Below the pieces are notes generated by a model, which was not told the DNA's origin, ran no database searches, and saw only the letters and a list, made by a program, of their open reading frames with translations. This document shows positions 7,525 through 15,228 of a stretch of DNA of 42,588 nt, in pieces (position 1 is the stretch's first letter; each line of letters begins with the position of its first letter). Both the position numbers and the translations under genes were made by a program. This DNA is from Anaerolineae bacterium (lineage in GTDB: Bacteria; Chloroflexota; Anaerolineae; JAFGEY01), in NCBI GenBank assembly GCA_016783145.1, contig JADHXD010000023.1:1-42588 (forward strand), given 5' to 3'.

Positions 7525-8817
7525 TCAGACATCGTCGGCGGAGCGTGCCTGGTACAGGATGTAGAGGACGGCAGCCAGTCCGGCGACGAACAGGCAAAGG
7601 GCAACAGGGAGCAAGAAAGCGCCCACACCTGCCAGCAGCGAGGTGAGCAGGCCCAGCAGCCCGCAAGACACGCCCGGCAGCAGCAGCAGTGCGACCGCCA
7701 GCCACACGCGCAGCCAGGCTACCGGTTTCTGCCCGGCGACGACCCCTGTTTGCCCGTTGACCATCACGTGATAGGTCTCATTCTGCAGCGTGTACGTGGC
7801 CAGGTAGGCGGGCAGCAGCACGTAGCGCCATCGTTCCTCGTCAAAATCGGCGGTCATGCTGAAATTGCGGACGTGTGAGGAGTGGATCTGGTCAGAGCAC
7901 GCGTCCTTGGCCTGCTCTCGCATGCGCCGCTTGCCGAGATCCCACGCCGGCTTGAGCTGGATGTCATAGGCCTGCGCCTGCCAGCCCGCCAGATAGTCTG
8001 GATCATAGGTCACCAGGGCGTCGAGATCGTACGGCTGAAGCCTCTCCTGGAGCACGGTGCTGATCTTGTCGGTGCCACAGATGGGCAGGTTGTGAATCGG
8101 CAGGTGAACGTTCCCATCTTCCCAACGCCAGCGGACCACCGTCTCTGTCTCCCACTGTCCATCGCAAAGCACGCGCTTCTCTTCCTCATACCCTACTTCG
8201 GCCCTCCACCGGGCGTCGACGTGCGCGCCAAAGACCCAGTAAGGAAGGTACATCCCTACCAGGCGACCGATGGCGTCTATGTGGCGCAGGGCCGGCGGGT
8301 GCATCCACCCTCTGCCCAACCATTCCTTGACCAGCGCGCTGCATCTCTTGTCGTCGACGGTGAACGGGACCACGGTGCTGGGACGGATAAAGTCGTGCAG
8401 AGCGGCAAGGCCGACCACGCGGTTGGACCCACAGAACGGACAGGTGGCGGACAAGCCGCCCTCCCCCACAGAAAAGAGCGCGCTGCACGCCTCGCACTGG
8501 ATCTGCCGGCGCTCGATGCCCCAGCCCCGCTCCGACCCGTCGAGCGCTTGCAGGGTAAACTCGAACCGCTCTGCCGCCAGTCCGACGCGCTGCGCGCCGA
8601 CCGGCTGGGTGTATCCGCAGTGCGGGCACGCCAACTGCTCATCGCTGGCACTGTATGCGGTGATGCCATTGCACTGCGGGCACCGGAACGTCTCGACACC
8701 GGGCGCGGTCTCTTCCTCTGGCACAGGGGCATAGACCTCGATGCCCGGCACCTTGGAGGGGACGGGACCAAAGCCAGGCGGTGGGGTCCAATCCGTCACG
8801 GTCTGCTGGTTCGCCAT
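7525..8817 (-). CDS. Zinc-ribbon membrane protein, paralogue A (two ribbons)
   Basis: This 430-residue protein has two zinc ribbons, C46-x2-C49/C64-x2-C67 and C108-x2-C111/C126-x2-C129. A conserved middle region follows (V-P-F-T-V-D-D, then L-P-Y-W-V-F), then L-P-A-Y-L-A-T-Y...V-N-G-Q-T-G, and two hydrophobic segments close to the C-terminus. The ribbons should lie on the cytoplasmic side. It is the longer partner of the downstream paralogue, from which it differs mainly by the extra ribbon and an N-terminal proline-rich stretch. A consensus promoter at 8864-8892 lies about 45 nt upstream of the start. The Shine-Dalgarno is weak. The family is related to YdjG of B. subtilis; the molecular function is not known. 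Confidence 0.7.
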   Translation of the reverse strand: MANQQTVTDWTPPPGFGPVPSKVPGIEVYAPVPEEETAPGVETFRCPQCNGITAYSASDEQLACPHCGYTQPVGAQRVGLAAERFEFTLQALDGSERGWGIERRQIQCEACSALFSVGEGGLSATCPFCGSNRVVGLAALHDFIRPSTVVPFTVDDKRCSALVKEWLGRGWMHPPALRHIDAIGRLVGMYLPYWVFGAHVDARWRAEVGYEEEKRVLCDGQWETETVVRWRWEDGNVHLPIHNLPICGTDKISTVLQERLQPYDLDALVTYDPDYLAGWQAQAYDIQLKPAWDLGKRRMREQAKDACSDQIHSSHVRNFSMTADFDEERWRYVLLPAYLATYTLQNETYHVMVNGQTGVVAGQKPVAWLRVWLAVALLLLPGVSCGLLGLLTSLLAGVGAFLLPVALCLFVAGLAAVLYILYQARSADDV

Positions 8818-8863
8818 AGGTCACATCCGATTTGAGGGAAAAAGCGCGGCACAGAACGCGCTG

Positions 8864-8892
8864 ACTATAGCACCGATCCAGGGGCTTGTCAA
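8864..8892 (-). promoter_or_regulatory. Sigma-70 promoter for the zinc-ribbon pair
   Basis: Minus strand: TTGACA (8892-8887), 17-nt spacer, TATAGT (8869-8864). It is 47 bp upstream of the start at 8817 and near consensus. Confidence 0.8.
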
Positions 8893-8907
8893 TCGATCCT
8901 ACTTTGC

Positions 8908-8936
8908 TTGCCAAGATGCGTCATTCGTGCTAACAT
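8908..8936 (+). promoter_or_regulatory. Probable promoter for the AraD-like gene
   Basis: TTGCCA at 8908-8913, 17-nt spacer, TAACAT at 8931-8936. It faces away from the minus-strand promoter 15 bp to the left and would give a leader of about 75 nt. Confidence 0.5.
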
Positions 8937-9018
8937 CAGGCCCGTCGCCCCACCAGCCAACCGATAGCCGGGGCAGCCCATCATCAGAATCTACGCAGAA
9001 GCCAGGAGGACGTTTCCC

Positions 9019-9669
9019 ATGCTCGATGCACTCTGTGCTAAAGTCTGCAAACTGAACCAGGACCTGTCGCGTTACGGCCTCGTCACGTGGACCAGTGGCA
9101 ACGTAAGCGGGCGCGATCCCGAAAGCGGGCTCGTAGTGATCAAGCCCAGCGGTATACCCTTTGCGGATCTGACGCCGGAGAATATGGTCGTGGTAGACGT
9201 GGAAGGCAAGGTGATCGAGGGCTCGCTTGCACCTTCATCCGACGTGCACGCCCACAACTACATCTACCGCCACCGCCCAGATGTCATGGGCGTGGTGCAC
9301 ACTCACTCCAACTATGCGACCGCATTCGCCGCCGTCGGCAAGCCGATCCCCGTCTGCCTGACCGCCATCGCCGACGAGTTTGGGGGCACGATCCCCATCG
9401 GCGGATATGCCAAGGTGGGCAACGATGAGATCGGCCGCGAGATCATCCACTCCATCGGTGACTCGCCGGCGATCCTGATGCAAAACCACGGCGTGTTTAC
9501 CATCGGTCGCACTCCGACCGCAGCACTCAAGGCAGCGGTGATGGTCGAGGACGTCGCGCGCACAGTGTGGCTGGCCCTTCAATTGGGCCAACCGATCGCG
9601 CTTTCCCCAGAAGAGGTCGCCCGCGCGCGACACAGGTACGTCACCGAGTACGGTCAACAGCCCACGTAA
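9019..9669 (+). CDS. Class II aldolase / L-ribulose-5-phosphate 4-epimerase-like protein
   Basis: This 216-residue protein is a full-length member of the class II aldolase/adducin fold. Motifs match AraD and FucA: S-G-N-V-S (26-30) and K-P-S-G (42-45) for phosphate, S-S-D (73-75), the zinc ligands H94 and H96 in V-V-H-T-H-S, and the third histidine in N-H-G-V (H157). D119 in A-D-E-F matches the AraD catalytic aspartate region. AraD interconverts L-ribulose-5-phosphate and D-xylulose-5-phosphate; close relatives cleave fuculose-, rhamnulose- or other sugar-1-phosphates. No sugar-pathway genes are nearby, so the substrate stays open. AGGAGG lies 10 nt before the ATG. It converges with the glycosyltransferase gene. 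Confidence 0.8.
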   Translation: MLDALCAKVCKLNQDLSRYGLVTWTSGNVSGRDPESGLVVIKPSGIPFADLTPENMVVVDVEGKVIEGSLAPSSDVHAHNYIYRHRPDVMGVVHTHSNYATAFAAVGKPIPVCLTAIADEFGGTIPIGGYAKVGNDEIGREIIHSIGDSPAILMQNHGVFTIGRTPTAALKAAVMVEDVARTVWLALQLGQPIALSPEEVARARHRYVTEYGQQPT

Positions 9670-9676
9670 CTGCACC

Positions 9677-11536
9677 TCACCCGCCCTCGGGGGAAGGGAT
9701 CGTGGGCATCGAGTGGAACCACACGCTGTCGGCAACCGCCTGCCCGTTCTCATTGACGACCAGGAGGCGGAGCCCGGTATCGTGGTCATAGAACCCCGCC
9801 TCCAGGATCCCCGTGCCGGGGGCGGGCGTCCACTCGGGCAAGGTGAGGTAGAACGTGTCGGCGATGATCTGTCCAGGCTGCCACAGCGTGGTCGGGTAGC
9901 GGCCCATCCCCGTATAGGTGTCCTGCTGCACGACGATGTTCCCCTGCGCGTCCACAAAGTGGACGAACACCGTATAGTCGATGCCAAAGGGAACCATGGC
10001 CTGGTAGTAGAGCGTGATCTCGAGCGTATCTCCGGGCCACGTACCCTCCTGGGGAATGTGATACCCCAGGAGCAGGATCTGGCCCTGGTAGTTCGCGTCC
10101 AGCCGCTCGGTCAGGGGGCCTACCTGGGACTCGTCCAGGATAGGCGGCGGCGCATAGTTGGGGAACAAGTAGACGAACGGGCAGGCGACCGCCAGCGCGC
10201 ACAGGGCCAGGCTCAGGACCGTAGTGAGCGGGGGCCACCACCTCTTGGGGGCAAACTGGCACAGGCCGAGCACTATCCACAGCGAAAGCGCCGAGAGCGC
10301 GGGATAGAGCAGGCGTCCCAGGTTCACGCCCTTCATCAGGTAGATCCAGTAGAACACGCTCGCCAGGCTGCCCAGCGCCCACACCCCGGTCAGCAGAAGT
10401 CCAAAGCGTGCCTCCCGCTCGAACCGCCAGCGCGTCCACTGCTTGATCGCCAGGGCGATCCCCCCGACGAACGTCAACCTGTCGACAGCAAACAGGATCA
10501 GGTTGATCCAGCGCTCGATAGGGATGCTGTTCAGCCCAAAGACAGCCCAGTAGGACTCTTCAAGCCCCTGGATTTCAAGGGGCAGGGCGTCGAGCGTGAG
10601 CGCCCTCCTGCGCCGTCCCCACTTTTCAATGTGCACGACCGCGCCGGTCAGGTCTCCCCCCAGCGTAACCGCGTTGCGGATGAACCACCAACCGCTGACC
10701 GCCAACGCGCAGAGAAGGGCGATCGACACCCAACGCGCGCCCAGAAGGACAGCGCGCCCAGCCCCTGCGCGAGAAGCCTTGTACGCCCCGTATCCCACGG
10801 CCAACACCACAACCGGGACCACGACCACCGCACTGACCTTTGAGAGCAGGGCCGCGCCCAGCGCCAACCCAGCGACCGCAGCGTGACGGGCGCGAGGTTG
10901 GGGCGCGCGCACGATGCGTGCGGCAGCCAGGCCGGTGAGGGCACACGTCGCGGCGACCAGGACGTCATTGTTGACCGTGGCGCTGACATACAGAAACTGC
11001 GGGTTGAACGCGCAAAAGGCAGCCGCGCCGCCTGCAAGCCAGCGGTCATCGGGGAAAAGCGTCCGGGCGATCGCGTAGGTGGCGGCGACAGTCACACCCC
11101 CCAGCACGATGGACAGCGAGCGCAAGAGACGCACCGCCAGCGCCGCGCCGTGGGTGGGCGTGACCTCGTCGACGAGGTGCAGGTAGCGGTTGCGGTTGTC
11201 GCCGGCGACCCCATCCCAGATCGGCCGGTAGTAGGGGTTCAGACGGGTCAGCGTATCCATATCCCCGGTGTCGATGGGGGCGATGATCAAGGCTCCCAGG
11301 AGATAGGCGAGCGGGGGCTGTGTGGCCTCTTGCCGGGCGGGATTGTGGGGATCGACCGGGGGAAAGCCCTTGCCGTCGGCCAGGTGAACGACGTAGGCGA
11401 CGTGATAGACTTCGTCCGTCTTTTCAAAAAAGGGAATAGCCAGGCTGTAGGTGCAGGCCAGTGCAGCATAGAGAACGAGAATGGCCGCCAGCGGGGCTCG
11501 TCTGCCAAGAGGGACCAATTTAGCCTTTCCAGTCAT
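9677..11536 (-). CDS. GT-C type membrane glycosyltransferase (PMT/ArnT- or DUF2142-like)
   Basis: This 619-residue protein has about ten transmembrane segments in the first 450 residues and a soluble C-terminal beta-rich domain (about 460-619). After the first membrane helix comes F-E-K-T-D-E-V-Y-H (D41, E42), the acidic catalytic-loop pattern of GT-C enzymes using polyprenyl-phosphate sugars, and then Q-P-P-L-A-Y in the same periplasmic loop. N-P-Q-F-L-Y-V-S and T-V-N-N-D are typical of this group in Chloroflexota. The C-terminal beta-domain (T-L-E-I-T-L-Y-Y, V-F-V-H-F-V-D, then R-Y-P-T-T-L-W-Q-P-G) is a common partner of such enzymes there. It probably moves a sugar from a lipid carrier to a glycan or protein outside the membrane. 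Donor and acceptor are unknown. Confidence 0.72.
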   Translation of the reverse strand: MTGKAKLVPLGRRAPLAAILVLYAALACTYSLAIPFFEKTDEVYHVAYVVHLADGKGFPPVDPHNPARQEATQPPLAYLLGALIIAPIDTGDMDTLTRLNPYYRPIWDGVAGDNRNRYLHLVDEVTPTHGAALAVRLLRSLSIVLGGVTVAATYAIARTLFPDDRWLAGGAAAFCAFNPQFLYVSATVNNDVLVAATCALTGLAAARIVRAPQPRARHAAVAGLALGAALLSKVSAVVVVPVVVLAVGYGAYKASRAGAGRAVLLGARWVSIALLCALAVSGWWFIRNAVTLGGDLTGAVVHIEKWGRRRRALTLDALPLEIQGLEESYWAVFGLNSIPIERWINLILFAVDRLTFVGGIALAIKQWTRWRFEREARFGLLLTGVWALGSLASVFYWIYLMKGVNLGRLLYPALSALSLWIVLGLCQFAPKRWWPPLTTVLSLALCALAVACPFVYLFPNYAPPPILDESQVGPLTERLDANYQGQILLLGYHIPQEGTWPGDTLEITLYYQAMVPFGIDYTVFVHFVDAQGNIVVQQDTYTGMGRYPTTLWQPGQIIADTFYLTLPEWTPAPGTGILEAGFYDHDTGLRLLVVNENGQAVADSVWFHSMPTIPSPEGG

Positions 11537-11595
11537 CCGTGCGAAGGGAAGAGAAGCTGCCGAAAGAGGTTACTGACACCGTGCCCAGCCGAAGG

Positions 11596-12468
11596 TCACT
11601 CTTCTTCGAAAAAGTCTATCTCGTCATCCCCATACTCGGCTTCCAGCATGCTGTACAACAGCCACTCTTCCATCGCCTCGTCCGCGGCCTGGCGGACCTC
11701 GGGGTCCGGGTGCAGGCTTAGTTCATCCAGCCGATCGAACGCCCCCTCCCATCCGGTCTGTCCCAACGACCAGACCGCCGCCAGCAGCACATCCAGGTTC
11801 TCCGAGAAGGTCAGACGCCACAGATCTTTGCCGCAGGCATCGAGGCCGCATTCTCCGGCGGCCACGATGGCGTTGATCTGCAGCTCGACGTCAGGGCTGT
11901 ACAGTTCATCCGCCAGGATATCGGTCCATCGCAGGGAGCAGTTCCTTCCCATCGCCACCAGAGCACTGGACCGGGCAACCTTTTCGGGGCGTGCATAGAG
12001 CTCGGCGATCAGGTCTTCAACCGTTTGATTGCAAAAGTGGCTCAACGACTCGATCGCGTATCGCCTCTCGTCCAAGGAACGTCCCTCGTCGCGGTAAACG
12101 GACAGCAAGAACGCATACGTGCGCTTGAGGTCTTCTCGAGCCATACGATCATCCGTATAGTGGGCATTGTCATCGGCCTCTGGATCGTAGGCCCAACTAC
12201 TGGCAACGTAGGTAAACTCGCCGATGCCCAATACCGCCGCGCCGCGCACCTCCGAGTCGGGATCGTTCTGTGCGAGATCGATCAGGCGATCGAGGACCAC
12301 GACGTCGACAAAGTCCGACAACGCGTCGATCGCCAGGATACGCTGTTGAGGATCGGGATGGTTGAGGTTGTTCAACAAGCGAGAGAGGATCGCTTCAACT
12401 GAAAAAGGTGTAGAGGAACCGTTGAGCGGTTCCAGGGCATCGCGAGTCAGGTTGCCCTGCAAATCCAT
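11596..12468 (-). CDS. HEAT-repeat protein
   Basis: This 290-residue soluble protein is built of helical pairs with the HEAT/PBS-lyase pattern: D-P-D-S-E-V-R-G-A-A-V-L-G-I-G, S-L-G-Q-T-G-W-E-G-A, and D-P-E-V-R-Q-A-A-D-E-A near the C-terminus. It ends in a very acidic tail. HEAT arrays bind proteins or nucleic acids; no enzyme motif is present. I prefer the ATG at 12468 over one 8 codons upstream because GGAGGAGGG precedes it. The promoter at 12508-12536 would give a short leader. Downstream lies the glycosyltransferase on the same strand after about 60 bp, so the two may share a transcript. Confidence 0.78.
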   Translation of the reverse strand: MDLQGNLTRDALEPLNGSSTPFSVEAILSRLLNNLNHPDPQQRILAIDALSDFVDVVVLDRLIDLAQNDPDSEVRGAAVLGIGEFTYVASSWAYDPEADDNAHYTDDRMAREDLKRTYAFLLSVYRDEGRSLDERRYAIESLSHFCNQTVEDLIAELYARPEKVARSSALVAMGRNCSLRWTDILADELYSPDVELQINAIVAAGECGLDACGKDLWRLTFSENLDVLLAAVWSLGQTGWEGAFDRLDELSLHPDPEVRQAADEAMEEWLLYSMLEAEYGDDEIDFFEEE

Positions 12469-12507
12469 AGGAATCCCTCCTCCATACCACAAGCTACGTG
12501 CACTCCG

Positions 12508-12536
12508 ATTGTACCATTTCTTGGTGCTGCCGTCAA
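12508..12536 (-). promoter_or_regulatory. Sigma-70 promoter for the HEAT-repeat gene
   Basis: Minus strand: TTGACG (12536-12531), 17-nt spacer, TACAAT (12513-12508). It is 40 bp upstream of the chosen start at 12468. Confidence 0.65.
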
Positions 12537-12564
12537 TAGAAAATATGTTTTTCTCGCCCGATCA

Positions 12565-12573
12565 TGCTATAAT
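12565..12573 (+). promoter_or_regulatory. Extended -10 promoter for murJ
   Basis: TGCTATAAT, a perfect -10 hexamer with an extended TGN, about 33 nt before the GTG start of murJ. No good -35 hexamer is present, which is usual for extended -10 promoters. Confidence 0.6.
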
Positions 12574-12606
12574 CGCACGCGGCAGTCTGGTGAGAGAGGA
12601 CGGGAC

Positions 12607-14229
12607 GTGGACACAAACACCCAGGGCGCGTTTGGGGCATCTCAGCGAGGAAAGGCCCTTGTCAGCACGGCAGGCATGGTGATGGTCGCCTTTGTCCTCA
12701 GCCGGGCGCTGGGATTGGTGCGCGTGGCGCTGTTGGGGAGTATCTACGGCGCCGGCGACGCGTTGGATGCCTTTAATGCCGCTTCGCGGGTGACAGAGAC
12801 GCTGTACATCCTGATCGCGGGCGGAGCGCTGGGTTCGGCGTTTATCCCGACGTTCACCGCCTACCTGGCCCGCGACCGGCACCAGGCGGCCTGGCAGGTC
12901 GCCAGTGCGATCACAAACCTCGTCTTTGTCGTCGCCCTCACCGCCTCGATCGTCACCATCCTCATCGCACCGTGGGTTGTGTCCAGGGTGCTCGCCCCCG
13001 GGTTCGCACCGCCCGTGCGTTCGCTGACCGTCGCCCTGTTGCGGTGGATGTTGGTCTCGACAGTCCTTTTCAGCGTCAGCGGACTGCTGATGGGCATCCT
13101 GAACGCCAACGACCACTACCTTCTGCCCGCCCTGGCGCCGAGCACGTATAACCTGGGCATCATCGGCGGCGTGGCCCTGCTGTCCGGGCGATGGGGCATC
13201 TATGGGGCAGCTATCGGCACGGTGATCGGCGCTCTGCTGCATCTCCTGGTCCAACTGCCCGCCCTCCGCAACCTGGATTGGGCCTATTCGCCCACGCTGG
13301 GGCTGCGCACCGAGGGCGTGCGCCAGGTGGCACGGCTGATGGGCCCCCGCGTGCTGGGCATGGCGATCACGCAACTGAATTTCTGGGTGAACATCAACCT
13401 CGGATCGAGCATCGGCGTAGAGGGCGTCGTCACCGCGCTGAACTATGGATGGCTGCTGATGCTCCTGCCACAGGGGATCTTTGCACAGGCCATTGGCACC
13501 GTGCTTCTTCCCTCCCTTTCCGCCCAGGCCGCCCGGCAGGAGCGAGACGCCCTGCGGGCGACTCTGCTCTCTGCCCTGCAGATCGTGTTCTACCTGACCG
13601 TCCCCGCTACCGTCGGGCTGATCGCTCTCTGTCGCCCACTCATCGAGATGTTCCTGATGCGCGGTGCGTTCGACAACCAGGACGTGATGATGGCCGCATG
13701 GGCGCTGGCATGGTACGCCGTCGGCCTGGTCGCCCACTCTGAGCTCGAGATCGTCACTCGCGCCTTTTACGCCTTGCACGACACGGCAACGCCGGTGCGG
13801 GTGGGCGCGGCAGCAATGGCCTTGAACGTAGGGTTCAGCCTGGCCTTTAGCTGGCTGTTCGAGCGAATCGGGCTGCGCCCCTTTGGCCTCCCCTACCAGC
13901 CGTGGACTCCGCTGGGTGGATTGGCCCTGGCAAACTCGCTGGCGACCGCCCTGGAGACGGGGGTGCTGCTCTGGCTCCTGCACCGCCGGCTGGAGGGACT
14001 GGATGGACGGCCAGCCTGGACATCCCTGTGGCGCATCGCATTGAGCGCGGCAGCGATGGGCCTGGCGATCGCCGCCTACCTCCGCCTCATGCCCACGCAG
14101 AGCGCCTGGGCCCTGGGCATCGGGGGCATGGTCATCGGTGCGGGGACCTTTTTCCTGGCGACCTACCTCCTGCGCTCGCCCGAACTCGGGTTCATCCTCG
14201 GTTCCTTGCATCGCCGGGGAGAGCGGTGA
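12607..14229 (+). CDS. murJ: Lipid II flippase MurJ (MviN family)
   Basis: This 540-residue protein has about fourteen hydrophobic segments and the MOP-superfamily features of MurJ. The N-terminal helix pair contains S-R-A-L-G-L-V-R; it is followed by G-A-G-D-A-L-D-A-F-N-A and then G-A-L-G-S-A-F-I-P-T-F, the most conserved stretch of MurJ. L-N-A-N-D-H-Y-L-L-P-A and F-Y-A-L-H-D-T-A-T-P-V-R follow later. MurJ flips the peptidoglycan precursor lipid II across the cytoplasmic membrane. The start is a GTG with GAGAGGACGGGAC before it. The stop codon overlaps the next gene by 4 bp (GTGA). Identification is secure. Confidence 0.95.
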   Translation: MDTNTQGAFGASQRGKALVSTAGMVMVAFVLSRALGLVRVALLGSIYGAGDALDAFNAASRVTETLYILIAGGALGSAFIPTFTAYLARDRHQAAWQVASAITNLVFVVALTASIVTILIAPWVVSRVLAPGFAPPVRSLTVALLRWMLVSTVLFSVSGLLMGILNANDHYLLPALAPSTYNLGIIGGVALLSGRWGIYGAAIGTVIGALLHLLVQLPALRNLDWAYSPTLGLRTEGVRQVARLMGPRVLGMAITQLNFWVNINLGSSIGVEGVVTALNYGWLLMLLPQGIFAQAIGTVLLPSLSAQAARQERDALRATLLSALQIVFYLTVPATVGLIALCRPLIEMFLMRGAFDNQDVMMAAWALAWYAVGLVAHSELEIVTRAFYALHDTATPVRVGAAAMALNVGFSLAFSWLFERIGLRPFGLPYQPWTPLGGLALANSLATALETGVLLWLLHRRLEGLDGRPAWTSLWRIALSAAAMGLAIAAYLRLMPTQSAWALGIGGMVIGAGTFFLATYLLRSPELGFILGSLHRRGER

Positions 14230-15191
14230 GCGCCCACACGCCCCTGCGCTGGCTGCTGGAAACGGACAACCCATCCGCGCGCTACCTGGCCCTGCGCGAC
14301 CTGCTGCATCGTCCCGCAGACGACGAGGAGCTGGTCGCCGCTCGCTCGGCGATCGTGCGCTCCGCCCCTGTGCGAGCGATCCTCGATGCGCAGTACCCCG
14401 CCGGGTACTGGATCAAGCCGGATCGAGGATACAGCCCCAGACACAAGGCCACCATCTGGCAACTGATCTTTCTGTCCGACCTGGGCGCAACGAGGAGCGA
14501 CGCGATCGCCCTGGCCTGCGAACACGTGCTGGCAAACGCCCTGCGTGCCGATCTTGGGCTGTTTTCCGCGCACGCGCACAGCACCGACCTGTACCCCTGC
14601 CTGAACGGGGACCTGCTACGTGCCCTGGGGCACTTTGGCTATGGCGATCACCCCACGGTACGCGCGGTCGTCGAGTCACTGGCCGATCGCATCCTCACCG
14701 ACGGGTTCATCTGCGCGCGAAACAGCGCGCACCCCCAGGACAAGGCGACGTGGATGCCCTGCATCTGGGGGTGTGTCAAGGTGTTGCGAGGATTGGCTGC
14801 CCTTCCGGGTGAGCCCCACACTCCCGCCACCCAGGGAGCGATCGAGCGTGGAGTGACCACCCTGCTCTCGCACGACCTGGCGCGAGACCAGTTCCCGGCA
14901 CAGGCAGGGGTGCGTTCACATTGGCTGCGTCCCGGCTACCCGCTGGGCTATGGCAGCGATCTGCTGGAGGCGCTGCTGGCACTGGTCGAATTAGGCGTGG
15001 CGGAGTGTCCGGAGAGCGCCCTCCAAGCCATCCACCGCAAGCGCGATGAGGCCGGACGCTGGCCCCTCGAGCACGCGCTGCGCAACACGTGGGCCGACTT
15101 TGGGGCCCCAGGAGAGCCCAACAAGTGGGTCACACTGCGCGCGCTCCAGGTGCTCGAGGGGTCCAAATCGCCGCAAGGTCGATCACGCTGA
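14226..15191 (+). CDS. Alpha/alpha-toroid protein coupled to murJ
   Basis: This 321-residue protein begins with GTG inside the murJ stop (GTGA overlap), so translation is coupled. The sequence has the helical layout and motifs of terpenoid-cyclase/prenyltransferase-like alpha/alpha toroids: W-L-L-E-T-D-N-P-S-A-R-Y near the start, A-G-Y-W-I-K-P-D, an L-F-S-A-H-A-H-S-T-D stretch in the middle, and G-R-W-P-L-E-H near the end. Relatives in Chloroflexota are sometimes called 'nitrogen fixation protein NifH'; no P-loop or nitrogenase motif is present, so that name should not be used. No DxDD or metal-binding prenyltransferase set is evident. The function is unknown; a link to cell-envelope lipids is suggested only by murJ. 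Confidence 0.68.
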   Translation: MSAHTPLRWLLETDNPSARYLALRDLLHRPADDEELVAARSAIVRSAPVRAILDAQYPAGYWIKPDRGYSPRHKATIWQLIFLSDLGATRSDAIALACEHVLANALRADLGLFSAHAHSTDLYPCLNGDLLRALGHFGYGDHPTVRAVVESLADRILTDGFICARNSAHPQDKATWMPCIWGCVKVLRGLAALPGEPHTPATQGAIERGVTTLLSHDLARDQFPAQAGVRSHWLRPGYPLGYGSDLLEALLALVELGVAECPESALQAIHRKRDEAGRWPLEHALRNTWADFGAPGEPNKWVTLRALQVLEGSKSPQGRSR

Positions 15192-15228
15192 CCCTGCCGC
15201 ACGGCCTGACCCGCGCCATCGTACCGAC

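Noticed and set aside
13902-14225. N-terminal extension of the toroid protein inside murJ
   Set aside because: It overlaps the murJ coding sequence and reads as low-complexity shadow; the GTG at 14226 fits the family start.
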